DNA of 64,000 nt from Laetiporus sulphureus 93-53 (lineage: Eukaryota; Basidiomycota; Agaricomycetes; Polyporales; Laetiporaceae). Below are positions 24,301-37,435 of the stretch, piece by piece. The stretch lies in NCBI RefSeq assembly GCF_001632365.1, contig NW_024468534.1, positions 176,133-240,132 of the forward strand, in the 5' to 3' direction. Made by a program: the position numbers and the translations under genes. Positions within the stretch are counted from its first letter, which is position 1. Each line of letters begins with the position of its first letter. The notes beneath the pieces are model-generated. The model saw only the letters and a list, made by a program, of their open reading frames with translations. It was not told the DNA's origin and made no database searches.

Positions 24301-25371
24301 CATCACCAGGACCATCAAAGCCATCGATGGTCTCCTTATCGAATATGCCGTACCGTTCCCACTGACGTATATCTTTGCTCCGCGAGTGATGCAAGTTTAC
24401 TCGTCCATATTCTGCTTTATACTGCAGATTCGCAGGGCGAAGAGCGTGCTGGAGCGGATCTTAATACGCAGTACGGTGGCAAACATGCCCCATGTCGGAA
24501 GTGAGATGAAATTGTTTTACGCCATGAGGAGTAAGCTTTCGTGGTTCGTCAAGTAAGTTCCACAGGGATGTCGCTCAAGAAGGGAGCACTAATCCTTGTA
24601 TCAGCACGCTGCTGAACTTCGTCGCGACGAACGTCAGTAACGCCTCACTTGGTCTCTCCAATCGTCGCTCATTCAGCTGGTTATAGGTCTTGCATACGCA
24701 AGTGCTCAACTTCCATAATGCACTGAAGAAGGCGAAGTCTCTAAACGAGATGATTGCGCTTCATGATGAACAGTGAGCAGCAAATGTATGCCCAATTTCG
24801 TCTTCGCTGATCATGACGCCAGCCTGGCCAAAATCGAAGGGCGCTGCTTACTGCAGAAAAACGTGCGTTATCACATAGTTCGGTCTCCTGCGTTATATGA
24901 ATCAGAACATACTAGACTAATGCACTGTACCGCTCCATCATCTCTATCCTCGACATGTGCTTGCACTTCAGCGATTATTTCGTCACGTTCGCGGGCGACA
25001 CGACGCACGACATCTCTCGCCATTCCATCCTTATCGCGAAGCGCCACCGCAGCCGCCGGGTACGGCGCCAGCGCAAAGACATCATCGGCTTTTCGCACAC
25101 GCTACGTGAAGTCGTCGACAGCAGTTCTGAAAGCGAGTCTGACTTGGACGAAGATGCTGCGGACGCACCAGAGCCGTCGTTCTCCTTGGGCGCGACGATG
25201 ACGTCAATGGAGGGAGACGACTTCATCGAGCGTTTACATACGATGTCGAAGGACTTGGATGCGATCGTGCGGTTCATCCGGCGCGGTGTCGAGAGTCTCG
25301 CAGCGGGCTCCGGTGAGGCGGCCTCCGCGTTTGGTATATTCGCATTTGCATTAGAAGACTGGGATAGGTAG
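21321..25371 (+). CDS. Gamma-tubulin complex component (GCP5/6-type Spc97/Spc98 family)
   Basis: Large multi-exon gene. The N-terminus is Ser/Thr-rich and disordered, followed by QYWRTEWRIDVSTTRPFNIG and the GRIP1-like entry YIYEYDAVREVLMGLQGR. The central part (SIISSFARLATIVEHLRKFV, then LLLNSLLDAAQKHFSMGD and MLQKVLVEECDLWLHLAAME) and the C-terminal part (IRRAKSVLERILI, YAMRSKLSWFV, TLLNFVATNVLHTQVLNFHN, LHDEHLAKIEGRCLLQK) show the GRIP1 and GRIP2 order of gamma-tubulin complex proteins. An acidic insert (SSSESESDLDEDAADAPEP) interrupts GRIP2. These proteins nucleate microtubules at spindle pole bodies. The domain order is clear; GCP5 versus GCP6 is not settled. Exon borders in 22.6-23.1 kb are approximate. 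Confidence 0.87.
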
Positions 25372-25545
25372 AGGTAATGGTATAAGGCTTGATGCTTGAA
25401 ACCACAGCTGACTATAGGTACATCGAGGCTACGATTGAAGAAGCATATAATGTGTACTGCAAATATCACCATAAGTTACCTCGATCATAGATAGTGACCA
25501 GAAAGTCAAGTTCAAAAAGCGCGCATATGCTTGCGCCGCCATAGG

Positions 25546-26959
25546 TTAAATGACACTCTGCCCGCCCCGCCTGTCGACTCGTCGATTTATGCCTCCGAGC
25601 AAGATCTTGATGATGAGGTCGGCAGTCAAGCGGCCACCCAAATACGGCGTCGTGTCCACAATGTCGCGGATGCCATAGTTCTGGCTCAACCCGTTGTCTA
25701 GTTCGTTCAGGAACTCTGTGGCTTGAGGGTCGTCTCCGATTTGCACAAACTGGATGCCAACCTGTGAGTATGATGTTTGGGTTTAGAAATGGGTGCCTGA
25801 TGATCCAATTCCCTACACACCTGAGTAAGAGGGAAGTTGTTACGGTCCAGTCTTCTCGCTGCTGTAACGATGACTTCCTCTGGATCATCCGCTAAGCTTA
25901 CGATCAGCACATGTGTCTGTTAGGAACTTCGTGGAATGCTCACTTGGAGCACCATCTGTGATGACGATGAAATTGACCGGCTTCATATCCTTCATGCCTT
26001 CATGGTCGCCAGCATCTACACGCCTCTTCGCACGTTCGAGATTCTCAATGTAGAACAGCAGCAATTCCTCAAGTTTCTCTCCGATGGGTGTGATCCCCCG
26101 GGGCCGAACGTGGTCGAATATCCGCTTTACGACCTGAGGGTCCTGTGCCGAAAAATGTACTTCGTACGCGCAAAGTAGAGCGGAATGAAGAAACGTACCC
26201 TCACATCAGTCCCTACATGCTTGTCATTCAAGAAGCATATATCAATTCCGTCCGCATCGTACTTGGATGCGACGTCCGCGAGCGCTGAAAGTGCATCTCG
26301 CGCCTAAAGCAGGCCGCCTAAGCAAGATAATGATAACTCGCAAAAAAGCATTTACTTACCTCTTGCCATCGTTCGCCCTGCATTGACCCAGAGTCATCAA
26401 TCACAAGCACTGTATTGTACTTCCTCAGCGTATCCAGCGCGTTCTCGACGCTGCTCTGCCGCATAGGCCTCCGGAGATGCTCCGCGCGCTGCGCGGCGCT
26501 CTGCAACGGCGGCACGCCCGCGGGCGTTCCGTTCGCGGAGTATGCGCTCGCCAGTCCCTCTGCCCTGCCTTGGCCGGCACCTGCCCAGCTGTGTCGATGT
26601 GAAGACGGTGTGCTCGACTGCGGGACGGAGAGTGAACTGGGAACGGGATTAACGGCGCTTTGTGCCACTGCCACTGCGTATGGTGGCGGGACGGGATCGA
26701 CGTTCAAGTGGGTACTCGTACTTGGCGATGACGAGCTTGCCATCGCAGACCTGCTACGTCTGTGCGATGGCACAGAGAGAGAGCTGTGTCCCACTGGGTT
26801 ATTCCGAGCGGTTGCTGCCCTGGAGAGCGATGCGCCGTTGTCGCTCATACTGTCCCATTGGTCGTACGCCGGTGACTTCGCGTTCGGATTGTATAGAGAG
26901 TCTGCAGAGTCGATGTTAATCCTAGGCCCTCTGCGAGATCGTGAGGATTGGTTGCCCAT
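25546..26959 (-). CDS. VWA-domain protein with possible N-myristoylation site
   Basis: Starts MGNQSSRSRRGPRIN, a good N-myristoylation pattern (Gly2, Ser6), which would tether it to membranes. About 200 Ser/Pro-rich residues follow, then a von Willebrand A domain: metal-site motif VLVIDDSGSMQGERW (DxSxS), ALADVASKYDADGIDICFLN, RGITPIGEKLEELL (metal-site Thr) and FIVITDGAPTDDPEEVI (metal-site Asp). It ends KILLGGINRRVDRRGGQSVI. All five MIDAS positions look intact, so it should bind a divalent cation and a protein partner. Four or five introns. Alternative start 96 nt upstream (27055) is less likely because it would bury the myristoylation motif. Fungal proteins of this type are mostly uncharacterised. 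Confidence 0.88.
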
Positions 26960-27441
26960 GATGTTGTTGTGAGACGGTCGAAACGGGGGGAGTAGATGAC
27001 TCATAAACCTTGCGTTCGGAACCACATTAATACCTCTGAGCGGCGTTAGTGCCACTCGGAAATCTCTGCACAGCCTGCTTTATCATGTGTCCTCTTCTAC
27101 GGCTTGGGACACCACGAGAGGAAGACAAAGCATGAGGAGTCGAGGACTTGAGTCGGAGCGGCACGCGTTTTTAGCCGTGGCAGTGCTAGATCTGAGGCCA
27201 CAGTGAGGCTATGGTTGAGCACAGGACTGTCACGCACGAGCCTGAGGCTATCCATTTTCGATTCTCAATGCTGGCGCTGATTACAGGATGAAAACGGACG
27301 AGGAACTCGGCACGTTGGACAGCATCGCCTCCAGAAAAGCTTAATAGTCGTAACCATGTGAAAGCCATCACTAACGTGCGAATGATTATCGCTGGCCATT
27401 ACTGGTCTATTCGGATATCCAGTGAAGGACCTCCCATAGAA
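26960..27441. other. Intergenic, no gene supported
   Basis: Upstream region of the VWA gene and 3' region of the PCI gene. No motif or inverted repeat is seen. Confidence 0.45.
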
Positions 27442-29183
27442 CTAATACAATGATGCATAGGGCGATGCACGGTCCGCCAGTCGCGGAAACGCGTTTGCGC
27501 TCGCGAGCACGACCATCTGCTTTTCGTGAGAGATGTACCCACGCATGAAGCCCTTGTAAATCATATTCGCCGCATAGCACTCAGCCTCCTCTTGCGACAC
27601 GTCCATGCCCGCAATCTTCAACGAGGTGTGGAATAGGGACACCGGTATTCGTGTACCTTTTTGTGATGCGATCCAACTAGAGAAGACGTCAGCATCGATT
27701 GCCGAGACGGCTGACAATGAGGCTGGAGAGACGTACACCCGCCGGAAGAGCCCTCGAATGCAGAGCTCGCGCGCGCGCTCGAGCGTCAAATACAGATTCA
27801 AGTCCACAAGCCGCCGCTCGGATTTGTCTAGGGCTGCATCGTACCCCCCGATATCGCCTGTCTGCACCGCAGAGATGAATGGGGAGAACAATTCATCTAG
27901 CACGGGAAAACGGTCAAGCAGCTCTCGTGTTGGCAAATGTCCCCGGAGAAGCCGCAGAGGCAAGAGGTATGTCAATATTCGCCTGTAGCGGGAAGATCAG
28001 CAGACAAATGGGTGGATGTATGAGCTGGCGGTCCTCACTCCTGGTTGCTATGTGCCTTGATATCGCAGTTGTAGAAAGCAAGAGTCAGCTCCTGTTCAGC
28101 CTGAAGGGGATATTAACCGACGTCAAACGGGGAACAGTATGCATAGCACCTTCGCAAAGTCTTCGTTCAGGAAACTGAGCATGCCAATATAGTACCTGTA
28201 CGTAACCTAATACTAATACCGATGAGTCACTGCTGAGCAGAAAAGCGGAGATATCCATGCCTGATGTGAGCGCGGATATTCGGTTAATGGTGGGATATCA
28301 GGATTGGCGTCAATGGCGCGCAGGATGCTCTTGGAAAGCGATATTCGTTTCACCTGCATCCATTGGTGGACAGAAATTTATAATGCATTGATATGGATGA
28401 TGAGCAATACTCACGCGGAAGTAGCATTTGAGGATTAGTCCCACAACATAGTATACACCCCATTTCCGTGATTCAGCATATGGTGACTGCCTGGGAATAC
28501 TTTCAGCATGAATAGCTCTACTGATGAGGTCCATTCAAACCTGTCAGTTACACAACTTGAAAAGGCTTTGCTGATAATCCTGGCAGCTTCCTCCATGCTG
28601 GCAGTGCCTTCCTGTCCTTTGCTGCTCGCCTCCAGATCTGCCTGAGCGTTACAGCATGATTCAAGAGCACTGCGCCAGCAACCATCAAGAACTCACGTCG
28701 AAAGCCAAGTCTCGCAGGTCCCGTAGTATTGAGAACAGAGCAGGCAGTGTCCATCCGCTATTCATGGCGAAATATCGCAGGAACAGGCTGGACGAGCCAG
28801 TGCATCATCAGCGTCAAGTATCGTCCAAGCAAAAAGTACACCATTCACTTTACGAGCGTGCACTCCTCCTTGAACGCCTCCGCCTCCCGCTTTTTTGCAC
28901 AATGGTTCACGACCAGCACGTAGTGAATGGCAATTTCGTCCCAAGGGCTCTCCATGCTCCCCTCATAGTATGCTAGGGACTCGCGCTGCACTTTACTGAG
29001 CATCAGTGACACCAGATTTCAAGGCAGGCTTCCACGCACCGTTGGATTCCGCATCTCCTTCACGAGCTGTTTGCCATGCTCGCTCGTTGGCTTGAGCAGG
29101 AACGCGAGCTCGGGCCCCTTTTCCTCGCGTAGGGCTGTGGCTATCTGAATGAGAAAATTTGAGAATTTCCCCGCGCCGCTCAT
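27442..29183 (-). CDS. PCI-domain protein, CSN12/Thp1/PCID2-like
   Basis: Starts MSGAGKFSNFLIQIATALRE. Helical repeats follow (NSAWTLPALFSILRDLRDLA; ESRKWGVYYVVGLILKCYFR), then TYLLPLRLLRGHLPTRELL and the C-terminal PCI winged helix (ELCIRGLFRRVYV, FHTSLKIAGMDVSQEEAECY, AANMIYKGFMRGYISHEKQM). This is the layout of yeast Csn12 and Thp1 and of human PCID2. Such proteins are scaffolds of the TREX-2 mRNA-export complex or associate with the COP9 signalosome. Csn12 versus Thp1 cannot be separated by eye. At least six exons. Its start codon lies only about 150 bp from a MITE-like element, so the element sits in its promoter region. Confidence 0.85.
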
Positions 29184-29330
29184 GTTGCCGTGATTGATAT
29201 TAGGCTCAGGATCGGGAACAGTGGGTTGGGAGGAATTACAGACTTTGTGGTGGCGGTCGAGCGTTTACCCGACGCCACAACACGGACTGGGTCACGTGAC
29301 ACTGTGGGGATCGCATTGGCGTTGCGCCGC

Positions 29331-29405
29331 CTACACCCCAGACATGGAACCATTTTCTACAGTTATATATGTGTGCTATATCTGATTTGGTATTTTCTAT
29401 TTAGA
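29331..29405 (+). repeat. Left inverted repeat arm of the 642-bp element
   Basis: Pairs with the arm at about 29900-29978 in inverted orientation, roughly 80 percent alike by eye. Includes the CTA flank. Confidence 0.7.
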
Positions 29406-29975
29406 ATATGTATTTTGCATCTGTTGCAATTGGCATGATATATTCCAAGTTTGGCACTTGACTTGCTATAGTGACAAATTGACATCATATATTTTACTTT
29501 GGCAGGGATTCAAAATAGTGTGCATGAGGTAATGCAACATAGCAGATTCATCACGAAAAAGTCTTTCACCCCTCAAGTAATAGCATGCACTGCAAAGAAA
29601 GTACCGATTCCTACAGCGAGAAAGGTGTGAAAAATAATGGTTTATCTTTTACTTTCCCCTGCTGCAGCATTTTATCATTTATGGCTGTTTCATGCAAGTT
29701 CTTGCCCAAGAAAGGTGCAGAACATGCCTTTTCTAAGCCTTTCCCCAAAAACATTCCCTTGATGGGGAAGGCCAGATTATTAAATTAAATTCTAACACTT
29801 TTTTTCAATAAGAATTGGTACTTTCATCATTTGAAGCAGTGCCACATTTTGTGGGCAAAATTTACAATATACAATACTGCATGCAATAGAAACAAATCTG
29901 TTCTCTAAAGGTAAAATACCAAACCACATTTAGCATGCATATTTTACTGTAAAAAATGGCACCATGTCTGAGGTG
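29334..29975. mobile_element. AT-rich non-autonomous TIR element with CTA duplication
   Basis: The two ends are inverted copies with moderate divergence: both begin CACC(C/T)CAGACATGG, continue (N)CCATTTT(N)TACAGT and share GGTTTGGTATTTT-like sequence further in, giving arms of roughly 75 bp. The trinucleotide CTA lies immediately outside both ends (29331-29333 and 29976-29978), as expected for a 3-bp target duplication of PIF/Harbinger-like elements. The interior is strongly AT-rich and holds no transposase-like frame. Arms differ more from each other than in the 706-bp element, so it is probably older. Superfamily is inferred from duplication length only. Confidence 0.75.
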
Positions 29976-29978
29976 CTA
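29900..29978 (-). repeat. Right inverted repeat arm of the 642-bp element
   Basis: Inverted partner of the left arm, with small length differences. Includes the CTA flank. Confidence 0.7.
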
Positions 29979-30328
29979 GGACGGAGCCAGGACAGAGCTT
30001 GAACGCGCTCGCCCCGCCGCTCAACGTACCATCTCAACGCCATTCGTCTGCTGCCAGAATGTAAGTATTCGTTGGGTAATCCCTGGAGTGACACCTGGGC
30101 ACGCAATGCACGAATTGATATGTTCTCATGGCTGTCTCGGCTATAATGCCCTGGTCGCAATCGATATCATCATGAATGCGACAAGAACGCGGGCATATGA
30201 CGACTGCTGCATTCCGAATTGCTTACCTATCTGCTGTCGAGCACGCGATATAACAAGCACGCATACAGCTTCCTGAGCACTCAACATCTCACCGAACCTC
30301 TCACATCCACTCCTTGCATACAGACAAC

Positions 30329-31188
30329 ATGGCCCTGCAGCCCACTCTCAGTCCCTTGATCGTCGCAGGGAGACCTAATGCGCCTCATACGCTCGATATC
30401 TTCCGTACGTATTTGCATGCAGGGATCGTGGTCGGAGCTGGCCTGAGCAGCCATATGCAGTCGACTATGTCTGCCCGTACTCCACCAAGACGGCGAACAC
30501 GATCGACAAAGTCCTGAGGCCGCTCCTGGGCCCCGGAGGCAAGTACGACGGCAAGGTCAAGGTCATCTTCAGGCCGCAGGTGCAGCCTTGGCATGCAAGC
30601 TCGACTTTTGTACACGAAGCTGGCCTTGCGGTTAGTCTAAGGCGCACATACGTTGGTGCCACAGCCATGCTAACGTGCACGGAACATCATAGGCGGCCTG
30701 TGCGGCTCCCGAGAAATTCTGGACATTCGCTCTGACCGTAGGCCGCTGCTTTCATTGATTAGCATTTATGAACGTACCATGTTGACCCTATGTATATAGC
30801 TTTTCAATAGACAAGAGGAGTTCTTCGACATCCCTACCTCCACCCTGACGCCCCTCCAGATTCGCGCAAAGCTCGCCGAGATCGCGAAGGAGACCATCGG
30901 TGCCAGCAACTCAGTCGTCTTCACCGATCTTCTCACTCACAAGTCCGGCGCCAACGGTGGCGTCGATGTCACAGATGATCTCAAGTACACCAGTAAGTCC
31001 CTGCATACGTGATTCTCTGCCAAGCGTAGTTGATCACATTTGCTGCCTTCAAAGTCAAGTTCTCCAGGCAGAACAGCATCCATGTGTCTCCCAGCGTGCT
31101 ATGGGATGGCCTATACCAAAGTGACATCTCCAGTTCCTGGGGTGAGAAGGAGTGGACCGAATTCTTCGATAAGAAGGTACTTGTTTGA
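30329..31188 (+). CDS. DSBA-like thioredoxin-fold protein
   Basis: Rebuilt exons give MALQPTLSPLIVAGRPNAPH, then FLDYVCPYSTKTANTIDKVL, VIFRPQVQPWHASSTFVHEA, then AACAAPEKFWTFALT, ETIGASNSVVFTDLLTHKSG and SIHVSPSVLWDGLYQSDISS, ending FFDKKVLV. The first strand followed by D-x-V-C-P-Y-S is the position of the active site in DsbA/FrnE-like folds. Here only one cysteine is present (CPYS), so a classical dithiol mechanism is missing, and a glutathione-linked or structural role is possible. Five exons with short introns. No signal peptide, so it is probably cytosolic. The fold call is confident; the substrate is unknown. Confidence 0.82.
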
Positions 31189-31346
31189 GTGCGATGCTGG
31201 ACAACTCGCAGTGTGCCCAAAGTTGTTGTAACGCAGGTCTACGTGGGGAAAGAGCCAAGTTGCATTGCTATAACATGATAGTTCGATAGCTGGGTAATAG
31301 TGATGGATGTCGCTCACTGCTCTAGAATACGTCGGATTTGTTCGTT

Positions 31347-33464
31347 TCATTGCAACAATTTGACGAGCATATCTCTCACAGCTCGTGCGTCTGCAGTGCC
31401 CCTACTCGCTTTCATAACACGTCCGACCATTCTGTTGACCACGTTCATGTTGCCCTTCCGGAACGCCTCTGCTTCCTGCGGCATCGCCGCGATCGCGTCG
31501 GTGCACCACTTTTCAAGAGATGTGTTGTCTTCGCGAACAGCGAGCAGGGAGAGCTGCTCAGCCAGCTTCGAGGGCTCCCCCGACGAACGTGTATCTAGCA
31601 TATGTCGCAGGAGCGTCTTGCCTGAGGTACCTGAGACCCGAGTTGAATTACATATCGACGCGTTAAACCCGAAGATACAGCTGAACATACCGGTCATCTT
31701 GCCCGCTTGTATCAAGTCGATGAGCTCGCCCATCTGTTCTGCGGATATGGGATTTTCAGAGAAAGTTTCCTTTCGGTAGGCCAGTTGTCCCAGCAGCTCA
31801 TGTGTGATCCTTCGCAAGCAACCTCGTCAAGCCCCTTATGAATGTTGGGAGCATACGGCAACTTACCAGTTCACGACCACTTTCGGATCGCGTCCCTGAG
31901 CTACCTGATCAAAGTAGGCTACCGCACCCTTGCCGAGCTCCCCGTCGAGACCGACCTCGCGCCCGGAATCGACGTCCATGAGCACATCTGTATCTCTGCG
32001 AGAAAGGCCGATATCTTGCAGTCGCGCGCGGGTGGCATCTGGTAATTCTGGCATCTTGTCCCGAATTTGTGTGATGTACGCCTACGGAAAGACATGCTCT
32101 CGAGCTCACATTTGCTCCATGAGACTACGCACCTCGTCGATGAGCAACGGTGGCAAGTTGGGATCGGGCATGTATCTGTAGTCCGGGGCATCCTCCTTGC
32201 TGCGCAGTAAATACGTTTCGGCTCTGTCCTCGTTGAACCCGCGCGTCTCCTGGGCTACGGACTGTCCGCTCTCCAGGAGGTCGATCTGGCGACGAACTTC
32301 TGACGCTGCAAGACCACGTCATGAGGGTAGCCATCCAAAAGGAGAGACAGACAACATCGCACTAATGGCCACCATCATGAACTTGACACTGTTCAAGTTC
32401 TTGATCTCACAGCGAGTTCCGAACGGGCTTCCATTACGGTGAACTGAGACGTTAACATCGCAACGCAGAGAGCCCTGTCGTATAAGAATAAGTCAAGGTC
32501 CAAATTTGATGCGATCTAGCTCACTTGTTCCATATTACCGTCACTAGAGCCCACTGAGCGAAGCAAAGCCTGCAGAGCTCTGACATACTCGCCGGCCTCC
32601 TCTGGGGAACTGCACATGTCCGTCCTATCGTTAGGATATATGCTATATGGTACGCTTTCTAGATACTTACCGCATGTCTGGTTCAGATACGATCTCCATG
32701 AGGCCTGTGCCTGCCCTATTCAAGTCGATGAACGAGACATGTTGACGTGGTTCAAATGTTGATTTCCCTGTATCCTGCACTCCGTCACGACGTGCTTTCA
32801 CAGCTGTCTTAGCGTTATCACCTGTTCTAATTGGATTTGCTTGATGCGCACGAATGCATCTTTCCTGTCCAGTTTCAGTCCGCCACCGGTGGCAAACGGC
32901 GCTAGTCCATCTTCAGGATGGCGTTCTCGACTTCAGAGTAGCGCAGACACTTCGTACCGTAGTGCTGTGTAATCTGATATCCAGCTGGCAGGTCTGCGTA
33001 GAAGTAGTGCTTTCGGTCAAACGCAGACCGTCGCTGAACTTGGGCGTTCAGCGCTACGGCGGTCCTGACACCGAGCTCAACACATTTCGGATTGAGACGC
33101 TATCAAGCAGTGGAGTGTCAACCGTTCCGAGCGCTGTGAGCATGAAGACGTATAGATACAGGTAGGGTGCCGGGGAACGCGGCGTCATAGGCAGAGACTC
33201 GCGTGTTCGGAGGGAGGCTGTAATCGGACGTCCAGGTGCCTTTGTCGAAACACTGTGGTCACTGACTATTGTCCAAGGCGTGCAGAGATACTGACTTGAG
33301 AATAGCTTAGTCCGTGATTTGATCTGAGCGTGAACCTCGATGCCGACAACCACATTCCACCCTGGCCACCTCGCGTCTTCATGATTCGCCCTCAGAGTAT
33401 GCGCAAGTCGCGAGCAGCGCACGCCTGGCGCAAGCTTCCATGGTACTCTGGCATGTCCGAGCAT
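31347..33464 (-). CDS. PET112: Glutamyl-tRNA(Gln) amidotransferase subunit B, mitochondrial
   Basis: GatB transamidates Glu-tRNA(Gln) to Gln-tRNA(Gln) in mitochondria together with GatA and GatF. The Arg-rich start ([20 protein letters not shown]) is a plausible mitochondrial presequence. It leads directly into the diagnostic [16 protein letters not shown], then [30 protein letters not shown], the [17 protein letters not shown] stretch near 32160, and a C-terminal YqeY-like helical domain ([53 protein letters not shown]). It ends [10 protein letters not shown]. About nine exons. Motif order is complete, so the gene appears intact. Confidence 0.93.
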
Positions 33465-33831
33465 ACAACCTGTTCGCCGTTCACCTGTGACTGTTCTGCG
33501 ACTGTTCTACAGAAATGACCGTGAGTCCATTCGGCCAAATCCTGCAAGAGTGATAGGATGCTAGCATGATTCTCCCAATAGATTTCACTGTATCTGTCAC
33601 CAATACGAGCCCGTAGCTGACTTTGTCCCCTGGAATGTTAGACGATTTTTTGGGAACGAGAAGTACGCAGGGGCACAAGGAGCCTGGAAGCGCCCGATAG
33701 GTTTCGGCCGTTGCCGCGCTCAGGTGGACTAGGGTGGACTGGCCAGTTTGTCATCGGACGGAATACACAGCAGGTCCTATCTCACCGCCAGCTCGCTTTC
33801 CACCATCGAGCAGCCTCTTAGCAAGAACAAG
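33465..33831. promoter_or_regulatory. Divergent promoter of PET112 and PAP1
   Basis: 367 bp between start codons facing away from each other. No specific site is claimed. Confidence 0.35.
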
Positions 33832-36647
<2,816 letters not shown>

Positions 36648-37435
36648 CAGCGAGCCTCTAGACATTTTTTGGTTGTTCATCCTACATGGCTGCAATACGC
36701 AAGCAATCAAGGCCGAGGCGTCTAGACAAGTCCATGCACTTCTTCCTATAGTACAATGTTTGCTTCTGGTTGGTTTATTCATCTTTTTCTGGCCTACAGG
36801 TGTCCTCGCTGGCTCGAAGGTCGGCCGTCTGCTCTCGGAAAGTGTCTATGGACGACATGTTATCTTCGGGTGCATATCGGCCTTCCTGTCGGCTGGCATG
36901 GTCCTAATCCGAAGAATGTTATTCTCCTGTACTTTCGTAGCAATCGCTAGCTGCTCTGTATTATAACCGTAAATCTATCAATATCTTGTTGGACAATGAC
37001 TTATTTCTTGTCGTGTGCTTGTCCTCGGGCGGCGTCATCGTGAACATCTCGCCATGGATTTCGAGCGAAATGTAGTACGACTTTACAAGAGCAAGATAGT
37101 GCACATGTTGAGATACAGTCTAGATATCTAACAAGAGTCCTTCTAAACCTAGGCGGAGAGAAGATATACGGATGTGGCCTGAATGATATGTAGATCCTGT
37201 GGATTGTACAGTCTAAACCTAGGCGGAGAGAAGATATACGGATGTGGCCTGGATGGTATGTAGATCCTGTAGATTATACAGTCCGTGGTCAATTACATGC
37301 CGCAGCTGCGTAAGAATGCAAGAACATCGTTAGATGTCGTCAGGAGCCACAGGATAGGATGATTGCACAACAACAATACCAAGGTGTAATGTAACAGTAT
37401 AATGCCCGGAAAACTGCATAGGTAAGGGAGAGACA
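36648..37435. other. Convergent intergenic, contains 70-bp tandem repeat
   Basis: Lies between the ends of PAP1 and the beta-helix gene. Apart from the tandem repeat there is no feature; long open frames here are continuations of non-coding frames across PAP1. Confidence 0.5.
37142..37281. repeat. Tandem repeat, two 70-bp units
   Basis: Two adjacent copies starting TCTAAACCTAGGCGGAGAGA (37142-37211 and 37212-37281), differing at four positions. It is in the 3' region between two convergent genes. No stable motif of known function is recognised. Confidence 0.92.
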
